Virus record (IMG/VR): IMGVR_UViG_3300018422_000002
Coordinates: 64,001-93,372 of that record
Reading direction: 5' to 3' (one strand)
Source: a virus
Length of the DNA stretch: 29,372 nt
Part shown: positions 15,266-21,995 of the stretch, piece after piece
Position numbering within the stretch: the first letter of the stretch is position 1
Layout of the letters: the number at the start of each line of letters is the position of its first letter
Notes under the pieces: model-generated
What the model was told of the DNA's origin: nothing
The model's database searches: none
The model's input: the letters and a program-made list of their open reading frames with translations, nothing else
Position numbers and translations under genes: made by a program

Positions 15266-15775
15266 CTACACTCCGGTGTTGGTCAAGATGCGATCGAACA
15301 GCGACGCGCGGTGGACTGCGAGCACGGTAAGAGCGTGGCGCGTCGCGTCGTTCGCGTCGTGCGCGTCGCGTCGCTCTACGTCCGACGGTAGAGCCCAGAG
15401 CCCGGTGCTACAAAGAACGGCGTCGCTGACGAGCGCCTTGGCGTCGGCGGGGGCCTGCAGCCGGAACGTCCACTGGTGAAGTCGTGCCAGCTGGTCGACG
15501 ACGCCGATCACCTGCAGCGGTACCGGCTGCGCGGACATGTGCACCGGTCCACCGCCTCCACCGACGTACCGCTCACAGCCGACCAGGACGGTGTTCAACG
15601 TCGTGCAGAGAAACGGAAACCGCAGCGCGAAGTCGTCGAGCACCTGCGACGGCGTGCCCTGCTGGACGTGCACGCGAAATCCGTCACCACGCACGATCGC
15701 GAGCCCGGTGGACGGCCCCGGGTCGACGCCGATGGCGAACGTGGTGCGGGCGCGAAAGCTACGGTCATCGTTCAC
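15266..15775 (-). CDS. RuvC-like Holliday junction resolvase
   Basis: Protein of 169 residues from GTG 15775, with TGGAG upstream. It has the RNase H-fold acidic residues of RuvC: IGVDPGPSTG (Asp18), VGCERYVGG (Glu69) and DANDATRHAL (Asp140 and Asp143). The length matches RuvC. It resolves branched recombination or replication intermediates, probably before packaging. It overlaps the 73-residue gene upstream by 11 nt and sits 53 nt before the SNF2 helicase gene. Confidence 0.8.
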   Translation of the reverse strand: MNDDRSFRARTTFAIGVDPGPSTGLAIVRGDGFRVHVQQGTPSQVLDDFALRFPFLCTTLNTVLVGCERYVGGGGGPVHMSAQPVPLQVIGVVDQLARLHQWTFRLQAPADAKALVSDAVLCSTGLWALPSDVERRDAHDANDATRHALTVLAVHRASLFDRILTNTGV

Positions 15776-15986
15776 TGTGACTCCAGTGTCGTGTGCTGGA
15801 TCGTCCTACCGCCGCGAACACCCACTGCCACGACAGCGGCACGTCGCACCGACGCATGCCGAGGGCCTCCCCGATCCGGTAGGCGATGCTGTGCGCCTCG
15901 TCGTACGCGGTGGTCACGCGGTCGCCCAGCTCGATCCGGTCGAGCTCGGTGTGGCCGGTCCACGGGGAGTAGCCGGTCCAGGACAC
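15765..15986 (-). CDS. Small protein, unknown
   Basis: GTG 15986 is chosen because AGGAGG lies 5 nt upstream, giving 73 residues. The sequence has a helical core (DRVTTAYDEAHSIAYRIGEA) and Trp-rich surroundings. A longer reading extending to 16244 lacks a ribosome site and crosses another gene, so it was rejected. It is coupled to the RuvC-like gene by an 11-nt overlap. No family is recognised. Confidence 0.65.
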   Translation of the reverse strand: MSWTGYSPWTGHTELDRIELGDRVTTAYDEAHSIAYRIGEALGMRRCDVPLSWQWVFAAVGRSSTRHWSHSER

Positions 15987-16004
15987 GATACCTCCTAGGT
16001 ACGC

Positions 16005-16042
16005 GGTGTTCGGTGTTCGGTATTTATCGAACACCGAACACC
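16005..16042. other. Perfect 15-bp hairpin with an internal 7-nt repeat
   Basis: The arms at 16005-16019 and 16028-16042 are perfectly complementary and enclose an 8-nt AT-rich loop. Each arm contains a 7-nt unit (GGTGTTC) twice. The stem overlaps the TAG stop of the DUF4406-like gene and precedes the ribosome site of the 73-residue gene. No T-run follows on the minus strand, so it is more likely an mRNA stability element, attenuator or protein-binding palindrome than a simple terminator. Confidence 0.6.
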
Positions 16043-16383
16043 TACGACTGAAACTCAAGCGGAATGCCGCACGCGGCGGCCACCTGGACCTCGAGCCGCG
16101 CGCCGACCGACGCCTCCCAGCCGCGCAGTACGAACACGACGTCGCAGTACAGCAGCAGGTGTACAAGGTCGGCACGTAGGTAGCACGCGACGCCGTGATC
16201 ACCGGTCGAGGTGGCACCCGCGTGCGATCGAGGACACAGTCCATCGTGGTTCATCGGCGCTAGGTCGTGAGGCACGACAACGGTAGTGCCGGGACCCGAC
16301 AGTAGCTCCTGCGTCGCGCGAAACTCAGGCTCGTTGTGGTCAACGTAGCCGGACATCGGCCCGCAGACGTAGATCGTGGTCAC
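16042..16383 (-). CDS. DUF4406 / nucleoside 2-deoxyribosyltransferase-like protein
   Basis: GTG 16383 is chosen because it shares GTGA with the stop of a 27-residue membrane ORF, giving 113 residues. It begins TTIYVCGPMSGYVDHNEPEF, the nucleotide-binding loop typical of nucleoside deoxyribosyltransferase-like DUF4406 proteins. CYLRADLVHLLLYCDVVFVLRGWEASVGARLEVQ then matches the central strand and the catalytic-loop region. Family members salvage or exchange bases in nucleosides, and some have unknown substrates. A nucleotide-metabolism role fits the neighbouring PolA and dCMP enzymes. A stable 15-bp hairpin covers its stop codon. Confidence 0.7.
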   Translation of the reverse strand: MTTIYVCGPMSGYVDHNEPEFRATQELLSGPGTTVVVPHDLAPMNHDGLCPRSHAGATSTGDHGVACYLRADLVHLLLYCDVVFVLRGWEASVGARLEVQVAAACGIPLEFQS

Positions 16384-16463
16384 CGGTGCACCCGGTTCCA
16401 TAGGTGAATCAGCACGAAGGTCAACACTAGCGCGATCGTCTCGGCGACCAGGGCGCCGATCAC
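16380..16463 (-). CDS. 27-residue single-pass membrane peptide
   Basis: GTG 16463 with GAGGAGG 6 nt upstream opens a 27-residue ORF: MIGALVAETIALVLTFVLIH is nearly all hydrophobic, followed by LWNRVHR. Both ends overlap the neighbouring genes by 4 nt, the same coupling seen throughout the operon. It predicts one membrane segment with a short basic tail. A role in lysis (small holin-like) or membrane attachment is possible but unproven. Confidence 0.6.
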   Translation of the reverse strand: MIGALVAETIALVLTFVLIHLWNRVHR

Positions 16464-16645
16464 GATCGTCCTCCTCGCGCCTCGTCGGACCACGTGAGCG
16501 TGATCGGTCCTACGACGTGCGCCGCCTCACGGACCGCGCGAAGCACCTCGATCGACACCTCGTCTGGTCGGCGCCACCCCGTGATAGGACACGGTATCGT
16601 GATGCACGGCTTCAGCGGTGGCAGTACGTCGATCATCTTCATCAT
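16460..16645 (-). CDS. Small protein, unknown
   Basis: The ATG at 16645 overlaps the PolA stop (ATGA), giving 61 residues: MMKMIDVLPPLKPCITIPC at the start, then a helical region (PDEVSIEVLRAVREAAHVVG). It has two Cys close together. No family is recognised. It is translationally coupled to PolA on one side and to the membrane peptide on the other. Confidence 0.6.
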   Translation of the reverse strand: MMKMIDVLPPLKPCITIPCPITGWRRPDEVSIEVLRAVREAAHVVGPITLTWSDEARGGRS

Positions 16646-18435
16646 TCTGACGCCGCCCATCCTGGTCCGACGTCGATCGACGACGTGATCGGAACGTTGA
16701 GCAGCTTATCGTCGTTCATGACGTCCTTGATCGTCACGAGCACGTCGTCGAACTGCTCGTTCGGTACGCTGTAGTTCTGCTCGTCGTGAACCGGAAAGAG
16801 CATAAACTCGCCGAGTCCCGCCTGGTCCGCCTCGACGATCTTCATCTTAAGAATCTCACCGGCCATGCCCTGCAGGTCGTAGTTGACGAGTGTGTACAGC
16901 TTACCGGCGTCGGCGACGTGCTTGCGGTTGGTCAGCGGCGAGCGCACGTAGGCCTCGCCCTCGTCGTTCAGTCGCGCGAGCGCGTCGCGCTCGACCTGTC
17001 GGATCCAGCGGGGGACGGCTGGATACATGGCGTCGAACCGCTGCATGAACTCGTACGCCTCGTTCTCCGGTACACCGGCGGTCGCGGCGAACTTCGGGAT
17101 GCCCGCGCCGTAGATCTTGGCGTAGCCACCGTTCTTGATCAGCTGTCGTCGCGGATCGCTCTTCTTAAAGTTAGGATCGGCGAAGATGTCGCGTCCTAGA
17201 TTCACAAAGAAGTCGCCCTCTGACCTAAACGCCTCGATCATTCGTTCGTCGTTCGACATGTGTGCCATGGCGCGCATCTCTATCTGCGAGAAGTCGGCCT
17301 TGACCCACGAGTGTCCTGGGTCGGCGACGAAGCAGCGACGGATCTTCGTACTCGCCTTCCCGCGCACCGGTACGTTCTGGATGTTGGGGTTGGACGACGA
17401 CATACGACCGGTCCGGACGCCGCTCGACCCACCCGGCTCGAACGGACTCTTACCCATGCCACCGACGGTGTTGATCGACGGGTGGATGCGACCGTCGCGC
17501 TCGGACATGTCCAGGTAGTTCTGCAGGTAGGTCGTCACCATCTTCTGCGCCTGGCGACGGCCGAGGACGGTCTGCGCGAGGGGATGATCGATCGCGCCGA
17601 GGACGTGCTTGTCGAGGCTGAGACGGCCGGCCTCCGTGTACTGTGTGAACTCGATCCCCTCGGCCTGCAGGGCCTCGATGACCTTGACGTTCGAGCCGGC
17701 GTAGACGCCGTACTGGGCGTGACACCAGGCCTCGGCCTGCTCCATGTACTCGGACAGCTCGTCGGCAAACGCCCGCGTGTACTCGCGGTCGACCAGCACG
17801 CCGCGTCGCTCCATGCGCTCGCAGACCCACGCGACCGCCAGCTCCAGGTCGTACGACGCCGGGGCCTCCCGCTGGACCAGCGGGTCGAGGACGTCGTCAA
17901 GCTGGTATGTTAGGATCGTGTCCAGCGCGCCGTACGACCAGTACGGCTCGTAGTCGAGCGGGATGGTCGCCCAGGTCCAGCCGCTCTTAGTCATTACGTC
18001 GGACAGGTCGTCCTGGAACATGGCGGCGCGTGGGTCGACGTGTCGCTTGGCTAGGCTCTTAAGTGCCAGTGAACCGGTGGACTCGATGACGTGTGCCTTG
18101 AGTCGCGTGTCGTGCGACCTGGTCTCGGGAAGACCGACGCCGAGCGCGTTGCGCAGCATCGCGTCGTCGAAGACCAGGTTGTGGGCGACGTAGTCGCCCT
18201 CGAACCGGGTCAGTAGCTCGACGACCAACGCGGACCAACCGGGATGCTCGATCGGGATCGCGTACGCCTGACGCGCGTCGCCGAGCTGGACGAGCCGCGC
18301 GCGGTCGGTGTCCTTGGACAGTCCGGTCGACTCGGTGTCGATCGCGACGCGGTCGAGCGTGGACAGCCAGCGCTTACACTCGTACGCGGTCTCGACGTCG
18401 TCGACTAGGTGAACTCTAACGCCATCAAGTGACAA
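16642..18435 (-). CDS. Family A DNA polymerase with 3'-5' exonuclease domain
   Basis: Protein of 597 residues from TTG 18435, with AGGAG 6 nt upstream. The exonuclease domain has IDTESTG (32-38, Asp33 and Glu35), AHNLVFDDAML (84-94) and YGALDTILTYQL (168-179). The polymerase has motif A KADFSQIEMR (379-388, Asp381), the O-helix RQLIKNGGYAKIYG (430-443) and motif C VHDE (548-551). At the O-helix position equivalent to Phe762 of E. coli Pol I this enzyme has Tyr438, as T7 polymerase does. There is no 5' nuclease domain, as in T7-type phage polymerases. It is the replicative polymerase of this phage. A small ORF lies just upstream. Confidence 0.95.
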   Translation of the reverse strand: MSLDGVRVHLVDDVETAYECKRWLSTLDRVAIDTESTGLSKDTDRARLVQLGDARQAYAIPIEHPGWSALVVELLTRFEGDYVAHNLVFDDAMLRNALGVGLPETRSHDTRLKAHVIESTGSLALKSLAKRHVDPRAAMFQDDLSDVMTKSGWTWATIPLDYEPYWSYGALDTILTYQLDDVLDPLVQREAPASYDLELAVAWVCERMERRGVLVDREYTRAFADELSEYMEQAEAWCHAQYGVYAGSNVKVIEALQAEGIEFTQYTEAGRLSLDKHVLGAIDHPLAQTVLGRRQAQKMVTTYLQNYLDMSERDGRIHPSINTVGGMGKSPFEPGGSSGVRTGRMSSSNPNIQNVPVRGKASTKIRRCFVADPGHSWVKADFSQIEMRAMAHMSNDERMIEAFRSEGDFFVNLGRDIFADPNFKKSDPRRQLIKNGGYAKIYGAGIPKFAATAGVPENEAYEFMQRFDAMYPAVPRWIRQVERDALARLNDEGEAYVRSPLTNRKHVADAGKLYTLVNYDLQGMAGEILKMKIVEADQAGLGEFMLFPVHDEQNYSVPNEQFDDVLVTIKDVMNDDKLLNVPITSSIDVGPGWAASE

Positions 18436-18444
18436 GAAGCGCTC

Positions 18445-18546
18445 CTACGGTAGGTCGTCGATCGATGCCACGACGACGTCGGCGCTCTTCAGCAGGCCGA
18501 CGCCGTCGGTGTTTCGATATCCTACCGCGTAGATCACACGTGACAT
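18445..18546 (-). CDS. 33-residue ORF between the deaminase and PolA genes
   Basis: An ATG at 18546 sits one base after the deaminase stop and opens a 33-residue ORF (MSRVIYAVGYRNTDGVGLLK, then SADVVVASIDDLP). It ends shortly before the ribosome site of PolA. It looks protein-like (alternating beta then helix), but the ribosome site is weak. It could be a leader peptide or a small functional protein. Confidence 0.45.
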   Translation of the reverse strand: MSRVIYAVGYRNTDGVGLLKSADVVVASIDDLP

Positions 18547-18547
18547 T

Positions 18548-19411
18548 TTATGGAAACACTATGACGTCAAGACCGCACGTCATGATAAACTCGATCGTGG
18601 TCTTGGGGTCACGATACCAGTCCTGCGGTAGCACTCGTGTAACTACACGTCTTAGACCTGAGTTTGACAGAAGCTTAGCGCAACCAAAGCACGGAGCGGT
18701 CGATATGTACGCGCTACCACCTTCGTGAAGTGATCGATCACTCTGCATAAGTGCGTTGGTCTCAGCGTGTGCTGCCACACAGTTGTCGTAGTCCTTAGGT
18801 GCGAGTCTGGTGGTTGCACGTGGACAAAAGCCGTCGCACATCTCGGTCTCAAGTTGAATTCCGGCAGGCGGTCCGTTGTATCCTTGGGCGGTAACTCGGT
18901 TGTAGCTAGTCACAATGACGCAACCGGCTTGTCTACGAACACATCGGGATCGTGCACCAATGATCTCGGCACTCTCGATCCACGTCTCATCCCACGATGG
19001 CCGCAGCGGCTTACTTCGTGGACCTCGTGCACGTCCCTTTTCAGCCATGTCGCGGTTGTTGTCAGCAAGTGTTCCGCCAATTAGGTGATCTGGATCAACG
19101 CACATTGGTACGTCACACTTATGCATAACGATCGGTGGCTTTGCACCGTGTACTAACTCGTAGACGAGTCGAGTAACGGCCTGCGTTGATTCGTTCTTAA
19201 GGTTGATTACCGGATAACCACTCTGATACTTTTTCTTAGGTTTCGTCCGTGCAGCAAGCCACTTAAGACAGCCGGTTGAATCACGTACACATTGCCCGTA
19301 AGCGAACAGATGTTCGAGCGTTAGCTCCTCGCGTTGTAAACGTCGACGTGTGTTGATTGACGCACGTGTTCGATCGAGTGAGAATACACCTTCTTGTGTG
19401 ATCTTACTCAC
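18548..19411 (-). CDS. HNH endonuclease domain fused to dCMP deaminase
   Basis: Protein of 287 residues, GTG 19411 overlapping the stop of the hydroxymethylase-like gene. Residues about 1-130 are an HNH homing domain: VMHKCDVPMCVDPDHLIGG then TLADNNRDMAEKGR (His97, His109, Asn118-119). Residues about 140-287 are a zinc deoxycytidylate deaminase: HAETNAL (215-221, zinc His and catalytic Glu) and PCFGC (240-244, zinc Cys). Deaminases convert dCMP to dUMP, feeding thymidylate or hydroxymethyl-pyrimidine synthesis. The gene is more AT-rich than its neighbours. One explanation is a homing endonuclease captured in frame upstream of the deaminase. The fusion's activity cannot be judged from sequence. 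Confidence 0.85.
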   Translation of the reverse strand: MSKITQEGVFSLDRTRASINTRRRLQREELTLEHLFAYGQCVRDSTGCLKWLAARTKPKKKYQSGYPVINLKNESTQAVTRLVYELVHGAKPPIVMHKCDVPMCVDPDHLIGGTLADNNRDMAEKGRARGPRSKPLRPSWDETWIESAEIIGARSRCVRRQAGCVIVTSYNRVTAQGYNGPPAGIQLETEMCDGFCPRATTRLAPKDYDNCVAAHAETNALMQSDRSLHEGGSAYISTAPCFGCAKLLSNSGLRRVVTRVLPQDWYRDPKTTIEFIMTCGLDVIVFP

Positions 19412-20283
19412 TCATCGTCCTCAGTCTGTGTGACGCCCAGTGCGACGAGCTGCCGGACGTACCACGGGTTGAGCGCGACGTCGATCGGTCGCGCCACGCC
19501 GTAGATCAACGCCTCGGCGACCTCGGTCGGGTACTCGGTAAGCGGTGACGACGAGATCACGCCACGTGGGTAGTCGGCCGGCCCAGGACGATCGTCGGGG
19601 CACCGCACCAGCTGGTGGGTCGCCACGAGGTCGGTCTCATACACGTGAAGACTACCGACGTGACACGTGAACCGGCCGGCGGCGACGCCCAGCTGATCAG
19701 CGAGTGACAGTTGAAGCTGCGAGAACATAAACACGTCGTATGGCGTGCCGCGCCAGACGTCCTGCGAGCGCATGGTGACGATGAGTCGAAGCTCGTCCTC
19801 GCCGTCCTCGGCGCGCTGACGCAGCAGGAACTGGAGCGACAGCGTACACGGTCGGTCGCCGTCGTGTGTCAGGTCCTCCTCACGCCAGATCGACAGCACG
19901 GCGCGACGCGTGTCGGGGTGCGCGTACAGCTCGTGGTACACCGCGTCGATCTGTTGACGAAGACGCGGACCGTACGACCCGTAGGTCAGCTCCTCCGGAC
20001 GCACCAGCACGTCGACGTACGACGGCGACGCTCGGAGCAGCAGCGCGGGGTCGCCGTCGCCGGACAGCAGCTGAAGAGCCTCGACGGCCGCCAGCCGGGT
20101 GTTGATCCCTCGGTTGACGCCGATGGGCAGCATGACGCCGGTCGGGTCGGCGAACGAGTAGGTCGCCGTGGTCAGCTCGCGGGTCGCGAGCCCACGTGAC
20201 GTCACCGACACGCCGTGGTTGACGACCTCGTCGACGAGCTCGACGTAGCCGTTGCGTAGGTCACCGAGGTCGACGTAGGTCAC
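19408..20283 (-). CDS. Thymidylate-synthase-family enzyme, predicted dCMP hydroxymethylase
   Basis: Protein of 291 residues from GTG 20283, overlapping the kinase stop by 4 nt. It follows the TS fold: YGSYGPRLRQQIDAVYHEL (101-119), RRAVLSIW, RPCTLSLQFLL (144-154, nucleophile Cys146), MRSQDVWRGTPYDVF (171-185) and GSLHVYE (210-216, His213 and Tyr215). In TS the residue two before the FN/YN helix is Asn, which binds dUMP; here it is Asp183. In T4 dCMP hydroxymethylase and in engineered TS, Asp at this site selects dCMP. So the likely product is 5-hydroxymethyl-dCMP (or 5-methyl-dCMP), a precursor for modified DNA. Flanked by a dCMP deaminase and a dNMP kinase, this supports a modified-cytosine pathway. 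Confidence 0.75.
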   Translation of the reverse strand: MTYVDLGDLRNGYVELVDEVVNHGVSVTSRGLATRELTTATYSFADPTGVMLPIGVNRGINTRLAAVEALQLLSGDGDPALLLRASPSYVDVLVRPEELTYGSYGPRLRQQIDAVYHELYAHPDTRRAVLSIWREEDLTHDGDRPCTLSLQFLLRQRAEDGEDELRLIVTMRSQDVWRGTPYDVFMFSQLQLSLADQLGVAAGRFTCHVGSLHVYETDLVATHQLVRCPDDRPGPADYPRGVISSSPLTEYPTEVAEALIYGVARPIDVALNPWYVRQLVALGVTQTEDDE

Positions 20284-21269
20284 GTCATCACCACCGGACG
20301 TTGAACGTTCAACAACGACTCGAGGTACGCACGTCGGTCGTGGTGCCTAAATCTGCGCTGGTACTGTGGGTGCGCGACCTTGCGGTTCGGTACGTGCACC
20401 CTACGCAGCGCACGCTGCGCGTTGATCCCGAGCCCGACGACGTCCGGGCGGTCGAGCACCTTCCACAGCGCGCCGACGTCGTCCACGTCGCAGGCGTTGA
20501 CCACGCCGACGTCACGGAGGGTCACGCCGTGCTGGGCGACGGTCAGCTCGTTCATGACCAGCGTGGTCAGCAGGTACGCGCCGGACGTCCCAGGCACCGG
20601 CGAGAACGCGGGCCAGCTGCCGAACTCACGGACGTCGTGCGACGGCGTACCGCGTCGGTCGCCGGCCAGCAGCAGCGACGGACGCGGCGGACCGACGTAC
20701 GTGACGTACGGATTCAGCGGTCGTGCGTCGCGGTCACGACGTCCGGCGACGTCGACGACGTTGGCGACGGTAGCCGCGTAGTTCGATCGACCAGGATCGG
20801 ACACGTCTACGGTGACGACCGGTAGCAGCGATCGAGCGACGGCGCGGTCGAACGCGACGCGCGTCGGTCGAACGCGGTCGAGGTCGAGCTGGTCGTCGCC
20901 ACGCGCTCGGCCGCAGGTCTCGAGCCAGTCGGGGTTGGCGGTGCAGTAGACGAGCTGTGCGCCTCGGGACCGCAGGAACAGCTCGACGTAGAGCCGGACG
21001 TCCTCGGTCATGTCCGTGTGACGACCAAGTAGGTCTGGGTAGACGGACTCACCGACGTGCCAGCGGTCGATGACGTAGTGGACGCCGGTGCCGGGACGGT
21101 AGTCGAGCAGCGGCTCGACGTACTCGGTCAGTGGGTGGTCTACCGGTGGTCCGCTGTGAAGGTACCGAACGTCCGCGTTTGGCTCACCGTGTCGTAGCGC
21201 GGCGATGAGGCGACCGGCGAACGTTGACTTGCCGCTACAGTCTTGCCCGTCCAACAGGATTAAAGTCAA
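20280..21269 (-). CDS. dNMP kinase fused to UDG-superfamily-like domain
   Basis: Protein of 329 residues, TTG 21269; its GGAG ribosome site lies inside a 12-bp hairpin (21274-21304). Residues about 1-175 are a thymidylate/dNMP-kinase-like P-loop fold: GQDCSGKST (8-16) and the DRWHVGESVYPDL segment (68-80). Residues about 195-320 look like a uracil-DNA-glycosylase-superfamily fold: SLLLAGDRRGTPSHD, FSPVPGTSGAYLL, VGVVNACDV, VVGLGINAQRAL and HPQYQRRFRH (300-309, in the motif-2 position). A kinase next to a dCMP hydroxymethylase could convert hm-dCMP to the diphosphate, as T4 gp1 does. The glycosylase-like part may act on mispaired or unmodified bases. The link between domains is inference. Confidence 0.7.
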   Translation of the reverse strand: MTLILLDGQDCSGKSTFAGRLIAALRHGEPNADVRYLHSGPPVDHPLTEYVEPLLDYRPGTGVHYVIDRWHVGESVYPDLLGRHTDMTEDVRLYVELFLRSRGAQLVYCTANPDWLETCGRARGDDQLDLDRVRPTRVAFDRAVARSLLPVVTVDVSDPGRSNYAATVANVVDVAGRRDRDARPLNPYVTYVGPPRPSLLLAGDRRGTPSHDVREFGSWPAFSPVPGTSGAYLLTTLVMNELTVAQHGVTLRDVGVVNACDVDDVGALWKVLDRPDVVGLGINAQRALRRVHVPNRKVAHPQYQRRFRHHDRRAYLESLLNVQRPVVMT

Positions 21270-21273
21270 GGTC

Positions 21274-21304
21274 GATCTCCGTAGCTCGTTGGGCTACGGA
21301 GATC
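21274..21304 (-). promoter_or_regulatory. Hairpin sequestering the ribosome binding site of the kinase gene
   Basis: GATCTCCGTAGC (21274-21285) and GCTACGGAGATC (21293-21304) form a perfect 12-bp stem with a 7-nt loop. On the minus strand the GGAGATC Shine-Dalgarno of the TTG start at 21269 lies in the 3' arm and is fully paired. Translation of the kinase gene is probably blocked unless the stem is opened by ribosome passage, a protein, a small RNA or RNA processing. Confidence 0.6.
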
Positions 21305-21341
21305 CTACCAAGCTACGCCGGGAAGGTCGTGTGCGCGATCA

Positions 21342-21542
21342 TCACTCGTTGAAGTATTGGTCGTTCCGCGTGTCGTAGCACGACGTGCATACCTCCCACG
21401 TATGTGATATCTTCCTCGAGTATGGATCGTACTCGCTCTTAGCGGTCCAGCTGTGTTGAGTGGTTGAGTCAGGACACGTGCACCGTTTGCAGTCGACGGT
21501 GACCGTCTCCCCGACGGTCTTTCCCGCGTGCGTTGAGCACAT
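21342..21542 (-). CDS. Small multi-Cys zinc protein, unknown
   Basis: Protein of 66 residues from ATG 21542, with AAGGATGACG upstream. It contains CSTHAGK at the start, CKRCTCP and CTSCYD, so probably two zinc-binding sites. No family is recognised. It precedes the hairpin that guards the kinase start. Confidence 0.6.
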   Translation of the reverse strand: MCSTHAGKTVGETVTVDCKRCTCPDSTTQHSWTAKSEYDPYSRKISHTWEVCTSCYDTRNDQYFNE

Positions 21543-21548
21543 CCTACG

Positions 21549-21782
21549 TCATCCTTCTTTGTCGTCGATCAAGGTCGCACGCTGCCTAAAGTCGCAGTCG
21601 CTCGTGCCACAGACGGCGTACGGCCACTCCTGGGCGGACACCTTGAGCTGGTCACCGCTGAGCGAGTGACTGCCGAGCGGCAGCGCCTCGAGCAGCAGCT
21701 TAAGTCGTAGCTCGTGACGACCGCACGACGGACACGGGTGCTCGCGCAGCTGCTCGTCGACTCGCTCAAACCTATCGTCCAT
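21549..21782 (-). CDS. Small zinc-ribbon protein, unknown
   Basis: ATG 21782 (GGAG about 7 nt upstream) opens 77 residues; a GTG three bases earlier is an alternative. It has HPCPSCGRHELRL near the start and AVCGTSDCDFRQ near the end, a CxxC...CxxxxC zinc-ribbon layout. No family is recognised. It is the first gene after the tRNA cluster and its 13-bp hairpin. Confidence 0.65.
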   Translation of the reverse strand: MDDRFERVDEQLREHPCPSCGRHELRLKLLLEALPLGSHSLSGDQLKVSAQEWPYAVCGTSDCDFRQRATLIDDKEG

Positions 21783-21800
21783 CACGTTCTCCAGATATGG

Positions 21801-21832
21801 GACTGGCCCGGCATCTCCTTGCCGGGCCAGTC
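21801..21832. terminator. 13-bp GC-rich hairpin at the end of the tRNA cluster
   Basis: GACTGGCCCGGCA (21801-21813) pairs perfectly with TGCCGGGCCAGTC (21820-21832) around a 6-nt loop. It lies 10 nt beyond the 3' end of the last tRNA and just before the ribosome site of the next gene. No T-run follows on the minus strand. It is therefore either a weak intrinsic terminator or a 3' processing/stability element for the tRNA precursor. Confidence 0.6.
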
Positions 21833-21841
21833 AACTGGTGT

Positions 21842-21914
21842 TTAGGTGAGCTGGACTTGAACCAGCAACATACGGTTTTCAGGACCGTCGCTCTGCCTAC
21901 TGAGCTATCGCCTA
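21842..21914 (-). tRNA. tRNA with anticodon read as UGA and C at position 33
   Basis: On the minus strand a full cloverleaf folds: acceptor TAGGCGA/TCACCTA with one C-A mismatch, D-arm GCTC/GAGC with a GG loop, anticodon stem ACGGT/ACCGT, variable loop ATGTT, T-arm GCTGG TTCAAGT CCAGC, and discriminator A. The seven-base anticodon loop is CCTGAAA. In the perfect register the anticodon is UGA and position 33 is C instead of the near-universal U. Shifting by one gives GAA (Phe) but breaks the anticodon stem. The Ser-type long variable arm is absent. No CCA is encoded. Identity is therefore uncertain. Confidence 0.6.
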
Positions 21915-21940
21915 GGTAACCGTCCTCAGCACGTCGGTAC

Positions 21941-21994
21941 AGGTGCGTGGGCTCCGTCTCGAACACGTGTCTTAGTCCACTAGACCACAGGAGC
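21941..21994 (-). tRNA. tRNA 5'-half (acceptor 5' strand plus D-arm), partner of the 3'-half at 22072-22115
   Basis: This minus-strand half starts GCTCCTG at 21994, one base after the CCA of the tRNA-Met. It has TGGTCTAGTGGACTAAGAC, a normal D-arm with GTCT/AGAC, then CGTGTTCGAGAC. No T-arm or matching acceptor 3' strand follows it: the next hairpin region does not pair with GCTCCTG. The 7-nt acceptor strand pairs instead with the 3'-half upstream (CGGGAGC, with one G-U). The anticodon stem of the joined molecule is not convincing in the normal register, so this is the weaker of the two permuted pairs. Confidence 0.4.
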
Positions 21995-21995
21995 A

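Noticed and set aside
15987-16244. Extended N-terminus for the 73-residue protein
   Set aside because: It crosses the DUF4406-like gene on the same strand in another frame and lacks a ribosome site, whereas GTG 15986 has AGGAGG.
21916-21994. A complete linear tRNA from GCTCCTG to GTGCTGAGGAC
   Set aside because: No T-arm with the TTC-type loop, and acceptor pairing of GCTCCTG with the candidate 3' strand fails at several positions on both strands.
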